A stretch of DNA of 64,000 nt from CADEED01 sp963842515 (lineage in GTDB: Bacteria; Pseudomonadota; Gammaproteobacteria; Steroidobacterales; Steroidobacteraceae), in assembly GCA_963842515.1 (NCBI GenBank), contig CAWJGO010000001.1, positions 1,458,937 through 1,522,936 of the forward strand, read 5' to 3'. The notes under the pieces are model-generated. The model had not been told where the DNA came from, made no database searches, and saw nothing but the letters and a program-made list of their open reading frames with translations. Positions 52,786 through 62,225 of this stretch are shown here, piece by piece. Position numbers and translations under genes: made by a program. How positions within the stretch are numbered: the first letter of the stretch is position 1; each line of letters begins with the position of its first letter.

Positions 52786-52801
52786 ACGGGAAACGACCCC
52801 A

Positions 52802-55451
52802 CTAACCGAGTAACGCACGCAGCTTGTAGACCAGATCGAGCGCGGCCCGCGGTGTGAGGTCGTCGGTGCTCACAGCGCGCAGCGCCGCTTCGAGCTCGAG
52901 CAGGCGCGGATCGGGCGGCGGCGGAGTCGGCGGCTCCAGTGGCAGTTGCGCCTGCGGTGTGTGCGCCGGCGTTGCGCGCCCGCGCGAACGGGGGTTGTGT
53001 GCGGCGGAGTCACCGTGTGAGCTGCCGCCCTTCTCGAGCGCCGCAAGATACTCGCGCGCGGCCGCGATGACCTCGCGCGGCACGCCGGCCAGCTGCGCCA
53101 CGGCGAGTCCATAACTGCGGCTCGCGGGGCCTTCCTTCACGGCGTGCAGGAACACGATGCCGTCGCCATGCTCCGTGGCGTCCAGGTGCACATTGGCGCA
53201 GCCCTCGATTTCATGAGCGAGGCTGGTGAGCTCGAAGTAGTGAGTCGCGAACAGCGTGAACGAACGATTCACGCGCGCGATGTGGCGCGCCACCGCCCAG
53301 GCGAGCGACAGCCCATCGAACGTGCTGGTGCCACGCCCGATCTCGTCCATGAGAATCAGGCTCTTGTCGGTGGCGTTGTGCAGGATGTTAGCCGCCTCGG
53401 TCATCTCCACCATGAACGTGGAGCGGCCACCGGCGAGGTCGTCGCCCGCGCCGATGCGCGTGAAGATGCGATCCAGCGGTCCGAGGATGCAACGCTCGGC
53501 GGGCACAAAACTGCCGACGTGCGCGAGCAAGGCGATCAGTGCGCCCTGGCGCATGTAGGTGCTCTTGCCGCCCATGTTGGGGCCGGTGACGATGAGCATG
53601 CGTCGCGACGCGTCGAGCACGAGGTCGTTGGGCACGAACGCGCCATCGATGAAATGCTCCACCACCGGATGGCGGCCGCCGCGAATCTCGAAGCGCGTCT
53701 CGCCCACCAGCTGCGGCTCGACCCAACCGAGCTGGGCGGCGCGCTCGGCGAGCGCCGCGAGGCAGTCGAGCGCCGACAGCGCATTGGCGGTGGCCTGCAG
53801 CGCGCCCAGACGATCGGTGAGTTGCGTGAGCACGATGTCGTACAACTCGCGCTCGCGTGCCAGCGATTTCTCGCGCGCGCCCAGCACCTTGTCCTCGAAG
53901 CTCTTGAGCTCGGGCGTGATGAATCGTTCCGCGGATTTGACGGTTTGCCGGCGAATGTAGTCGGCGGGCACGCGATCGGCATGCGAACGCGTCACCTCTA
54001 TATAGAAGCCCGACACGCGGTTGTAAGCGAGTTTCAGCGAGGGGATACCCGAGCGTTCACGCTCGCGGCGCTCCAGCTCGAGCAGGAACTCGTCGGTGTT
54101 CGTGGAGATCTGGCGCAGCTAGATCGAGTTCCTCGTCGTAGCCAGGCGCAATCACGTCGCCATCGCGCAGCACGACGGAGGGCTCTTCGGCGATCGCGCG
54201 CTGCAGGAGATCTGCAACGTCCAGGTGCTCATCGACGGAGGCGGCGAGCTCGACGATCAACGGCGCCTCGATTCGCTTGAGAATGGCGCGCAGCGCGGGC
54301 AACGCCGCAATCGAGGCGCGCAGGCTGGTCAGGTCGCGCGGCCGTGCGCTGCGCAGCGCCACGCGCGAGAGAATGCGTTCCACGTCGCCGATGGCGCGCA
54401 GCGGTTCACGCAGGCCTTCGAAGCGGCGCGCGTCGACCAACAAGGCAATGGCCTGGTAACGCCGCCGCAGCCCGATCTGATCGGTGAGCGGGCGGTTGAG
54501 CCAGCGGCGCAGACTGCGCGAGCCCATCGGCGTGACGGTGGAATCCAATAACGCAAACAACGTGGCCGAGTCCTGGCCCGACAGCGATACGTCGATCTCG
54601 AGATTGCGGCGCGTGGCGGCGTCCAGGTGCAGCGCGTCGCCGCGTTCCTCGACCGCGAGCGTCGTGATGTGAGGCAGCGCGGTCTTCTGGGTCTCGCGCA
54701 CGTATTGCAGCAGTGCGCCCGCGGCCGATATGGCCAGCGGCAGGTCGTCGGCGCCGAAGCCGCGCAGGTCGAGCGTGCCGAGCTGATCCGTGAGCAGCCG
54801 CGATGCGCTCGAGAGCTCGAAATGCCAGGGCGGACGCAACCGCAGCTCGCCGTGGGCCAGGGAGTCGACAATCGCGCCGATCTCGCGCGCCTGATCCTCC
54901 GGCACTAACAACTCGGCCGGCTTGAGCCGCTCGAGCTCCGCTTCGAGCGCCGCCGCGCCATCCGCCTCGAGCACGGTGAAGCGCCCGGCGGCCAGATCGA
55001 GCCAGGCCAGGCCGAACGACGTGCCTCCTTTCGAGGGCCGCGCGGACACCGCGGCTAACAAGGTTTCGCGCCGCTGATCGAGCAAGCCTTCGTCCGTGAC
55101 CGTTCCCGGAGTCACGACGCGCACCACCTGACGGTCCACGGGACCCTTCGATTTGGCCGGGTCGCCGACCTGTTCGCAGATGGCCACCGACTCGCCCTTG
55201 CGCACCAGACGGGAAAGATAGGTGTCCACGCTATGGTAGGGCACGCCGGCCATGGGAATCGGCTCGCCGGCAGACTGCCCGCGCGAGGTCAGCGTGATGT
55301 CGATGAGCCTGGCGGCGCGGCGCGCGTCGTCGAAGAACAGCTCGTAGAAATCGCCCATCCGATAAAACAGCAGGGTGTCCGGATGTTCGGCCTTGATGCG
55401 CAGGTACTGCTGCATCATCGGGGTGTGCTGGCTCGATGCGTTCTGGTTCAT
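52802..55451 (-). pseudogene. mutS: DNA mismatch repair protein MutS, broken by a +1 frameshift
   Basis: MutS recognises mismatches and starts repair with MutL. The first frame (55451 to 54057) encodes the mismatch-binding domain (FYRMGDFYELFFDDA, with the Phe-x-Glu wedge) and the connector and core domains up to GYDEELD. It then runs into junk (LAAPDLHEHRRV) and stops. The second frame carries LRQISTNTDEFLLELERRE, GFYIEVTRSHADRVP, Walker A GPNMGGKSTYMRQ, Walker B LILMDEIGRGTSTFDG and the C-terminal domain to 52802. The break is at the CTAG at 54119-54122, where one extra base also creates a TAG in the second frame. Joined, the protein would be about 882 residues, normal for the family. As written the gene cannot make full-length MutS; a base-calling error is the alternative. 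Confidence 0.9.
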
Positions 55452-55511
55452 GGGGCCCTTTTGTCGAGGCCGGCTAGCCTACGCCAGCCGCGCGCGTGCG
55501 AGAATCATGGC

Positions 55512-56024
55512 GTGAACACCCCAACCGACACTGTGTTATCCGCGCTGGCCCGCGAGGTCTCGGGCCTGCTGCTCGCCGCTCATCGCCGGCTCGTCACGGC
55601 GGAGTCGTGCACCGGCGGCTGGATCGCCAAGCTGTGCACCGATATTCCCGGCAGCTCCGAGTGGTTCGATTGCGGATTCGTGTGTTATTCGAATGCCGCC
55701 AAGACCCGCGATCTCGGCGTGGCGGAAAAACTCATCGAAAACGAAGGCGCGGTGAGCGACGAGGTCGTGCAAGCCATGGCGGAAGGAGCGATTGCGCGCA
55801 CTGGCGCGAGCGTGGGCCTCGCCGTGAGCGGGATCGCGGGGCCGGACGGCGCCGTGCCCGGAAAACCGGTGGGCACCGTGTGGTTCGCATTGGCCTACAA
55901 GCAGGAAGACCGGCTGGAATGCCAGGGCCACCTGATCCAGTTCAACGGCGATCGCGATGCGGTGCGCCGCCAAGCCGTGGAATACGCGTTGAATCTGCTG
56001 CGCGCGTTGCCGCCGCCGTTGTAA
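55512..56024 (+). CDS. pncC: Nicotinamide-nucleotide amidohydrolase PncC (CinA C-terminal family)
   Basis: Deamidates NMN to nicotinic acid mononucleotide in the pyridine nucleotide cycle. The protein has 170 residues, a stand-alone CinA C-terminal domain. LVTAESCTGGWIAK, GVAEKLIENEGAVSDEVV, VSGIAGPDGAVPGKPVGTVW and the final RRQAVEYALNLL helix are family hallmarks. The start is GTG 55512. In many gammaproteobacteria this gene lies between mutS and recA, as here, and is abutted directly by thpR. Confidence 0.94.
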   Translation: MNTPTDTVLSALAREVSGLLLAAHRRLVTAESCTGGWIAKLCTDIPGSSEWFDCGFVCYSNAAKTRDLGVAEKLIENEGAVSDEVVQAMAEGAIARTGASVGLAVSGIAGPDGAVPGKPVGTVWFALAYKQEDRLECQGHLIQFNGDRDAVRRQAVEYALNLLRALPPPL

Positions 56025-56558
56025 ATGCTGCGGCTATTCTTCGCGCTGCAACCCACGCCCGAACAAAACGCCGCACTGGCGGCGCAAGCCGCTCCGCTCG
56101 TCGCGCAACTTGGAGCGCAAGGTTCGCCTGTAGAAAATCTGCATGTCACGTTGTGCTTCATTGGCGTCATCGAAGCCGAGAGGCTCGAGGTGCTGCGCGC
56201 GGCAGTTACGACGCTGCGTGGCCGGCCGGTCAGCCTGATCTTCGATACGCTCGAGTATTGGGAGACGCCGAAGATTCTTTGCGCCACTTCCAGCCGGGAT
56301 TCGTCGTCGGCAAGTGAGCTTTCGATTGCGCTCGGTGAGGCGGCGGTCGCCGCGGGTTTTACCCCGGACATCAAACCTTTCCGCGCGCATGTCACGCTGG
56401 CCCGAAAGATTTCCGCGGCGGTAGCGGCCGACTGTGCCGTGGCCGCGGGCATTGATGCCGCCGATCGCGGTGCACGCCGACAAGTTTGTGTTGATGTCGA
56501 GCCGCCGCGAGGAGGCGCGCTCGATATACAGTGCCGTCGATTCCTGGCCACTGTATGA
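56025..56558 (+). CDS. thpR: RNA 2',3'-cyclic phosphodiesterase ThpR, C-terminus frameshifted
   Basis: 2H phosphoesterase that opens 2',3'-cyclic phosphates on RNA. It starts one base after the pncC stop. Both HxT motifs are intact: NLHVTLCFIG (H40) and FRAHVTLARK (H122). After about residue 128 the annotated frame turns into sequence unlike the family and ends at 56558. The +1 frame over the same DNA reads LMPPIAVHADKFVLMSSRRE followed by EARSIYSAVDSWPLYD and stops at 56562. That is the expected ThpR C-terminal strand and WPL ending, so a one-base insertion lies between about 56406 and 56451. The catalytic motifs survive, but the last strands would be replaced. Confidence 0.85.
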   Translation: MLRLFFALQPTPEQNAALAAQAAPLVAQLGAQGSPVENLHVTLCFIGVIEAERLEVLRAAVTTLRGRPVSLIFDTLEYWETPKILCATSSRDSSSASELSIALGEAAVAAGFTPDIKPFRAHVTLARKISAAVAADCAVAAGIDAADRGARRQVCVDVEPPRGGALDIQCRRFLATV

Positions 56559-56590
56559 CTGAGAAACTCAGTATTCCGGCAAGAAATTAG

Positions 56591-56606
56591 CTGTGTATTT
56601 ATACAG
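56591..56606 (+). promoter_or_regulatory. LexA (SOS) box of recA
   Basis: CTGTGTATTTATACAG matches the CTGT-N8-ACAG LexA operator with an AT-rich centre, 58 bases upstream of the recA start. SOS control of recA follows. Confidence 0.92.
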
Positions 56607-56664
56607 CCGCATGTGCTAAATTTTTTCCATCAAAACTCGCACGCAAAGACAAGGGGATTTCGCG

Positions 56665-57699
56665 ATGGATGACAACCGCAAGAAGGCGCTCTCCGCCGCA
56701 TTGGGCCAGATCGAGAAGCAATTCGGCAAAGGCTCCGTCATGCGCCTCGGTGACAACGCCGCCGCCTATGACGTGGAAGCCGTTTCCACCGGCTCGCTGG
56801 GCTTGGACATCGCGCTTGGCATCGGTGGTCTGCCGCGCGGCCGCGTCATCGAAATCTACGGACCGGAATCTTCCGGCAAAACCACGCTCACGCTGCAGGT
56901 GGTTGCTGAAATCCAGAAGCTCGGTGGCACCGCCGCCTTCGTCGATGCCGAACACGCGCTCGATCCGTCGTATGCCGAGAAGCTCGGCGTCAATGTGAAC
57001 GAGCTGCTCGTGTCGCAGCCCGACACCGGCGAACAGGCCCTCGAAATCACCGACATGCTGGTTCGTTCCGGCGCGGTGGATCTCGTGGTGGTGGACTCCG
57101 TCGCCGCGCTCACGCCCAAGGCTGAAATCGAAGGCGAAATGGGCGAGCCGCAGATGGGCCTGCACGCGCGCCTCATGTCGCAGGCGTTGCGCAAGCTCAC
57201 CGGCAACATCTCGCGCTCGAACACCATGGTCATCTTCATCAACCAGATCCGCATGAAGATCGGCGTCATGTTCGGCAACCCGGAAACCACCACTGGTGGC
57301 AACGCGCTCAAGTTCTATGCGTCGGTTCGCCTCGACATCCGCCGCATCGGCGCCATCAAGAATGGCGAAGAAGTGGTGGGCAACCAGACGCGCGTGAAAG
57401 TGGTGAAGAACAAAGTGGCGCCGCCGTTTCGCGAAGCCGAGTTCGAAATCATGTACGGCCAGGGCATTTCGCGCCAAGGCGAAATCATCGACCTCGGTTC
57501 GACGCACGGCATCATTGAAAAATCCGGCTCCTGGTACAGCTACAACGGCGAGCGAATCGGCCAGGGTAAAGACAACGCCCGCGATTTCCTCAAAGCTCGT
57601 CCCGAGCTCGCCAAGGAAATCGAAGACCTCATCCGCGCCAAGCTCGTGCCGGTCAAAGCGCCGCGTCCTGAGCTCAAAAGCGTCGGTGGGAATGACTGA
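56665..57699 (+). CDS. recA: Recombinase RecA
   Basis: DNA strand-exchange protein and LexA co-protease. The protein has 344 residues. LGQIEKQFGKGSVMRLGDN, Walker A GPESSGKTTL, Walker B VVVDSVAALTP and IFINQIRMKIGVMFG are all conserved. AAGGGG precedes the ATG. A LexA box lies upstream and a strong hairpin follows. recX is found one gene further on, separated by an inserted amidohydrolase gene. Confidence 0.98.
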   Translation: MDDNRKKALSAALGQIEKQFGKGSVMRLGDNAAAYDVEAVSTGSLGLDIALGIGGLPRGRVIEIYGPESSGKTTLTLQVVAEIQKLGGTAAFVDAEHALDPSYAEKLGVNVNELLVSQPDTGEQALEITDMLVRSGAVDLVVVDSVAALTPKAEIEGEMGEPQMGLHARLMSQALRKLTGNISRSNTMVIFINQIRMKIGVMFGNPETTTGGNALKFYASVRLDIRRIGAIKNGEEVVGNQTRVKVVKNKVAPPFREAEFEIMYGQGISRQGEIIDLGSTHGIIEKSGSWYSYNGERIGQGKDNARDFLKARPELAKEIEDLIRAKLVPVKAPRPELKSVGGND

Positions 57700-57703
57700 T
57701 TGC

Positions 57704-57750
57704 ATGGCGCGGGCACGCGGGATCATCCGCCGTGCCCGCGCCATTTTCAT
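57704..57750 (+). terminator. Probable recA terminator overlapping the next coding start
   Basis: A perfect 14-bp stem (57704-57717 with 57731-57744), loop of 13 bases that can extend the stem, then ATTTTCATT. It begins 4 bases after the recA stop and includes the likely ATG and first 14 codons of the amidohydrolase. Confidence 0.75.
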
Positions 57751-59014
57751 TCATGGTCGGCGCCGCCATCTGGCGTTCCTCGCGTTCCTGGTCGCGCTAA
57801 GCAGTGCCGGGCCGGCGTTGGCTGCTGATACCTGGGTTATCCAGGCAGCGAAAATCTATCCCTCTCCGTATGCAGAGCCCATCGAAGACGGCGTCGTGCT
57901 CGTACGCGCTGGCCGGATCGCATACGTAGGCAAGCGCGATTCAGCAAGAATCCCGAAGTCGGCACGAACTTCAGACTGCACCGGTGGCGTGCTGACTGCC
58001 GGTTTCCAGAACAATCATGTTCATTTCATAGAGCCTCGCTGGGAGGATGCGGCTCACAAGCCCGCCGCGACACTTGCCCAATCTCTCAAGGACATGCTGA
58101 CGCGGTACGGCTTCACCACCGTGTTCGACACCGCCTCGGACCAGGCCAACACCTTCGCCTTGCGCGTCCGGGTGGAGAAGGGCGAAATACCTGGCCCGCG
58201 CATTCTCACCGTCGGCCTTCCTCTGTTTCCGCCCGACGGCATTCCGAGTTACATCAAAGATCTTCCACCACAGATGCTGGCGCGCATGCATCAGCCGCGC
58301 ACCGCGGAAGAGGCCAGGGCGGCGGTCCGCGCAAACCTCGGCGCCGGCGCCGATGGCACCAAGCTGTTCCTGCACACCTCGCCTCGCCAGGACGTGGTGA
58401 CGAAAATGTCAGCGGAAATAGCGCGAGCTGCCGTCGAAGAAACTCACGCACGCGGCAAGCTGGTGATGGCGCACCCCACTACGCTCGAAGCCGTCCGCCT
58501 CGCACTGGATGTGGGCGTTGACGTGCTGGTACACACGACGCTGGGCGAACAATCGCCATGGGACGTGGCCACGCTCGCGAGGATGAAAGCGGCGCACATG
58601 TCCGTCATTCCCACCTTCAAGCTCTGGGGGTATGAATTGAAGAAGGAAGACGTGCCGCCGGCCGTGGTTGATTCCCTGGTCGGCGGCACATTTCAACAGC
58701 TGCGTTCGTTCCGCGGTGTGCACGGCCAGGTGCTGTTCGGAACCGACGTGGGTTACATGCACGACTACGATCCCACCGACGAATATCTGCTCATGGCCAA
58801 ATCCGGCATGAGCCCGGCGCAAATCCTGGAATCGCTCACCACCGCGCCCGCCGCTCGTTGGAAAGAGGAGAAGCGCCACGGACAGCTCGCGAAGGGATTT
58901 GCCGCGGACCTGGTGATGCTGGCCGCGGATCCCTTCGACGACGTCAAGAACTTCGCCAACGTGAAATGCGTGCTCCGCGCCGGCATGCCGATCTATTCGC
59001 GGGCAGGGCCATAA
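57704..59014 (+). CDS. Exported amidohydrolase family protein
   Basis: Metal-dependent hydrolase of the imidazolonepropionase/prolidase-like branch, 436 residues from ATG 57704 (an in-frame ATG at 57692 overlaps the recA stop). After a basic N-terminus, a signal peptide (HLAFLAFLVALSSAGPALAAD) leads to an N-terminal beta domain (EDGVVLVRAGRIAYVGKRD). The barrel follows with HVHF (metal site), a lysine candidate in GADGTKLFLHTSP, VMAHPTTLEAV, VLVHTT, FGTDVGYMHDY and a closing KGFAADLVMLAADPF. It interrupts the usual recA-recX pair. The substrate is unknown. Confidence 0.88.
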   Translation: MARARGIIRRARAIFIHGRRRHLAFLAFLVALSSAGPALAADTWVIQAAKIYPSPYAEPIEDGVVLVRAGRIAYVGKRDSARIPKSARTSDCTGGVLTAGFQNNHVHFIEPRWEDAAHKPAATLAQSLKDMLTRYGFTTVFDTASDQANTFALRVRVEKGEIPGPRILTVGLPLFPPDGIPSYIKDLPPQMLARMHQPRTAEEARAAVRANLGAGADGTKLFLHTSPRQDVVTKMSAEIARAAVEETHARGKLVMAHPTTLEAVRLALDVGVDVLVHTTLGEQSPWDVATLARMKAAHMSVIPTFKLWGYELKKEDVPPAVVDSLVGGTFQQLRSFRGVHGQVLFGTDVGYMHDYDPTDEYLLMAKSGMSPAQILESLTTAPAARWKEEKRHGQLAKGFAADLVMLAADPFDDVKNFANVKCVLRAGMPIYSRAGP

Positions 59015-59016
59015 CC

Positions 59017-59562
59017 ATGCGGCGTCCGGGCGGTAAAAAGCAGCTCGATACCGAGAAGGCCGCTGACCCCAAAAGCGCGCACGCTTTTGCCATCGCGTAC
59101 CTCGCCCGGCGTGATTTCTCCGCGGCAGATCTGCGCCGCAAACTCAAAGATCGAGGCTTCAACGACTCCGCCATCGAGCCCGTGCTCGTGGAGCTCGAAG
59201 CCAGCAATGTCATCAACGATGATCGCTATGGCGAGAATGTGGTCGCCTATCGGGCGCGCCGTGGCCAGGGTCCGGCGCGCATCCGCCGGGAACTCAAGCG
59301 TTCGGGCCTCGGATCAGAAGTCATCCAGAGCACGATGGACAAGGCTAAAGATGACGGACCGGACTTCATAAGCCTCGCCCGGGCAGCCAGAGCTCGGAAA
59401 TTCGGTCCGGAAATCCCCAAAGACTGGAAAGAGCGCTCGCGGCAGGTCAGATTTTTGCAATACCGAGGCTTTTCAACGGATCATATCCGCGCTGTTTTGG
59501 AAGGGACCCCCGATGACTTCGAGTCGGACGCCCCAACACCCAGCGAATCCGACTTCAATTAA
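59017..59562 (+). CDS. recX: Regulatory protein RecX
   Basis: Binds RecA filaments and limits their growth. From ATG 59017 it has 181 residues built from three-helix repeats: AIAYLARRDFSAADLRRKLK, ERYGE-type NDDRYGENVVAYRARRGQGP, and a C-terminal QVRFLQYRGFSTDHIRAVL. The frame is open upstream inside the amidohydrolase gene, but that part is not homologous. It starts 2 bases after the amidohydrolase stop and ends 17 bases before alaS. Confidence 0.93.
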   Translation: MRRPGGKKQLDTEKAADPKSAHAFAIAYLARRDFSAADLRRKLKDRGFNDSAIEPVLVELEASNVINDDRYGENVVAYRARRGQGPARIRRELKRSGLGSEVIQSTMDKAKDDGPDFISLARAARARKFGPEIPKDWKERSRQVRFLQYRGFSTDHIRAVLEGTPDDFESDAPTPSESDFN

Positions 59563-59579
59563 GCCTTAGCCTCGAGCCC

Positions 59580-62225
59580 ATGCCCCAAAAACCGCCCTTC
59601 ATGAGCGCGGCGGACGTCCGTCGCGCCTTCCTCGAATTTTTCCGCGAGCGTGGCCACGCCGTGGTCCCTTCGTCCAGCCTCGTGCCGGGCAACGACCCGA
59701 CGCTGCTGTTCACCAACGCCGGCATGGTGCAGTTCAAAGACTGTTTCCTCGGCCGTGAGAAGCGCGACTACGTGCGGGCCACGTCGAGCCAGCGCTGCGT
59801 GCGCGCCGGCGGTAAACACAACGACCTCGAAAACGTGGGCTACACCGCTCGCCATCACACCTTCTTCGAGATGCTTGGCAATTTCTCCTTCGGCGACTAC
59901 TTCAAGAAGGACGCCATCCGCTTTGCCTGGGACTTCGTCACCGGAACTTTGCAGATCGACCCCGCGCGCCTCATGGTCACGGTGTACGCCACCGACGATG
60001 AAGCCTTCGATCTGTGGCACAAAGAAGCGGGCGTACCGAAAGAGAAGATCGTGCGCATCGGCGACAAGCCAGGCGGCGGTTCCGACAACTTCTGGCAGAT
60101 GGGCGACACCGGTCCCTGCGGCCCGTGCACGGAAATCTTTTACGACCACGGCGCGCACATTCCGGGCGGTCCGCCAGGTTCGCCCGACGCCGACGGTGAT
60201 CGCTGGATCGAGATCTGGAACCTCGTGTTCATGCAGTTCGACCGTTCGGCCGATGGCAAGCTCACGCCGTTGCCCAAGCCCTCAGTGGACACGGGCGCGG
60301 GACTCGAGCGCATGTCGGCGGTGATGCAGGGCGTCACCAACAACTACGACATCGATCTCTTCAAGAACCTGGTGAAAGCGGCGGCCGCGCTCGCGAACAC
60401 CGCCGATCTCGCCAACAGCAGCCTGCGGGTGATCGCGGATCACATCCGCGCCTGCACCTTCCTCATCATCGATGGCGTCACGCCCTCGAACGAAGGCCGC
60501 GGTTACGTGCTCCGGCGCATCATTCGCCGCGCCATCCGTCACGGCTACAAGCTCGGCATCAAGGACGCGTTCTTCTACAAGCTGGTGGATACACTGGCCG
60601 CGGAAATGGGCGCGGCATTTCCCGAGCTAACTACCAGCAAGGCACTGGCCGCACGCGTGCTCCGCCAGGAAGAGGAGCGTTTCGCCGAAACGCTTGCCAA
60701 CGGCATGCAGCTGCTCGATGGCGCATTCGCGTCGCTCAAGGGTGGCAAGACGCTCGACGGCGAGACAGTATTCAAGCTTTACGACACCTATGGGTTCCCG
60801 GTCGACCTCACGGCGGATATCGCGCGCGAGCGTGGGGTCGCGATCGACGTCGCGGGCTACGAAGCCGCGATGGAAGTGCAGCGCAAGCAGTCCCAGGCGG
60901 CCAGCAGGTTTGGCGTGGACATGTCGGGCGGCGTACACCTCGACGACAAGACTGATTTCCTCGGCTACCAGGCCGTGACGGACCTGGGTAAGGTGGTCGC
61001 GCTGCTCAAGGGCGGCGCGCCAGTTCAGACGCTCAACGCTGGAGACGAGGGAGAAGTGGTGCTCGACCGCACTCCTTTCTATGCGGAGTCCGGCGGCCAG
61101 GTGGGCGACGCGGGCGAGCTCGGCAATGTGAGTGCGAAGTTCACGGTCACCGACACGCAGAAACGCGGCGCGGCCTTCTCGCACCTCGGCAGGCTGACGG
61201 CCGGAACCATCAAGCTGGGTGATGGCCTCGCAGCGAACGTGGACGCGGCACGCCGCAAGGCCATCATGGCCAATCACTCCGCCACTCATCTATTACATGC
61301 CGCCCTGCGCAAGGTGCTGGGCACGCACGTGCAGCAAAAGGGCTCGCTGGTGGCGCCGGACCGACTGCGCTTCGACTTCTCGCATTTTCAGCCGATCACA
61401 CCCGACGAGCTGCGCCAGATCGAGCGGCTGGTGAACGCCGAGATTCGCAAGAACTCACCCGCCGAGACCCGCGAGATGAACTATGACGCGGCAGTCGCCG
61501 CCGGTGCCATCGCACTGTTTGGCGAGAAATACGAAAAAGACGTTCGCGTGTTGCGCATGGGCGACTTCTCGATGGAGCTGTGCGGCGGCACGCACGTCGA
61601 GCGCTCCGGCGACATCGGCATCTTCAAGATCGTCAGCGAGGGCGGTGTGGCCGCGGGCGTGCGGCGCATCGAGGCCATCACCGCCGAAGGCGCGTTCGAC
61701 TACGTCGAGCATACCGACCAGCTCGTCAAAGAAGTCGCGGGCCTGGTGCGCGGCTCGCGCGACGACGTGAAGGCCAAGGTGGCCGACGCGCTCGAGCGTA
61801 TCCGCCAGCTCGAAAAGGAAAACCGCGACTTGAAGAACAAGCTCGCTTCGGGTGCGGGCACCGACCTTTCCGCCGGCGCCACTGACATTGCGGGGGTCAA
61901 GCTCGTGGCCAAACAGATCGACGGCGCCGACGCCGGTGCGCTGCGCAACGCGGTGGATCAGCTCAAGGACAAGCTCGGGTCCGCGGTCATCGTGCTGGCT
62001 ACGGTGGACAGTGCGACAAACAAGATCACCTTGGTCGCCGGTGTAACGTCGGACAACGTTGCCCGCATCAAGGCCGGAGATCTTGTCGGGAGCGTTGCGA
62101 GTCAGGTGGGCGGCAAGGGCGGGGGCCGTCCCGACTTCGCGCAGGCCGGCGGCAATAACCCGGCTGCACTCGGCGCAGCACTGGCCAGTGTCGAAGCCTT
62201 CGTCCGCACCAAGCTCGGCGCGTGA
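59580..62225 (+). CDS. alaS: Alanyl-tRNA synthetase AlaS
   Basis: Class II synthetase of 881 residues with the full domain set. The catalytic core has VPSSSLVPGNDPTLLFTNAG and NVGYTARHHTFFEMLGNFSFG. The editing domain has zinc ligands in NHSATHLLHAAL and CGGTHVERSGDIG. A C-terminal coiled-coil and DHH-like C-Ala domain (GGKGGGRPDFAQAGG) follow. ATG 59601 (MSAADVRRAFLEFF) is an equally good start by family alignment. The stop overlaps the lysC GTG. Confidence 0.98.
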   Translation: MPQKPPFMSAADVRRAFLEFFRERGHAVVPSSSLVPGNDPTLLFTNAGMVQFKDCFLGREKRDYVRATSSQRCVRAGGKHNDLENVGYTARHHTFFEMLGNFSFGDYFKKDAIRFAWDFVTGTLQIDPARLMVTVYATDDEAFDLWHKEAGVPKEKIVRIGDKPGGGSDNFWQMGDTGPCGPCTEIFYDHGAHIPGGPPGSPDADGDRWIEIWNLVFMQFDRSADGKLTPLPKPSVDTGAGLERMSAVMQGVTNNYDIDLFKNLVKAAAALANTADLANSSLRVIADHIRACTFLIIDGVTPSNEGRGYVLRRIIRRAIRHGYKLGIKDAFFYKLVDTLAAEMGAAFPELTTSKALAARVLRQEEERFAETLANGMQLLDGAFASLKGGKTLDGETVFKLYDTYGFPVDLTADIARERGVAIDVAGYEAAMEVQRKQSQAASRFGVDMSGGVHLDDKTDFLGYQAVTDLGKVVALLKGGAPVQTLNAGDEGEVVLDRTPFYAESGGQVGDAGELGNVSAKFTVTDTQKRGAAFSHLGRLTAGTIKLGDGLAANVDAARRKAIMANHSATHLLHAALRKVLGTHVQQKGSLVAPDRLRFDFSHFQPITPDELRQIERLVNAEIRKNSPAETREMNYDAAVAAGAIALFGEKYEKDVRVLRMGDFSMELCGGTHVERSGDIGIFKIVSEGGVAAGVRRIEAITAEGAFDYVEHTDQLVKEVAGLVRGSRDDVKAKVADALERIRQLEKENRDLKNKLASGAGTDLSAGATDIAGVKLVAKQIDGADAGALRNAVDQLKDKLGSAVIVLATVDSATNKITLVAGVTSDNVARIKAGDLVGSVASQVGGKGGGRPDFAQAGGNNPAALGAALASVEAFVRTKLGA

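Noticed and set aside
52802..54016. A stand-alone MutS2-like or short MutS protein
   Set aside because: The sequence is the C-terminal half of ordinary MutS, the missing half is directly upstream one frame away, and the joined length is normal.
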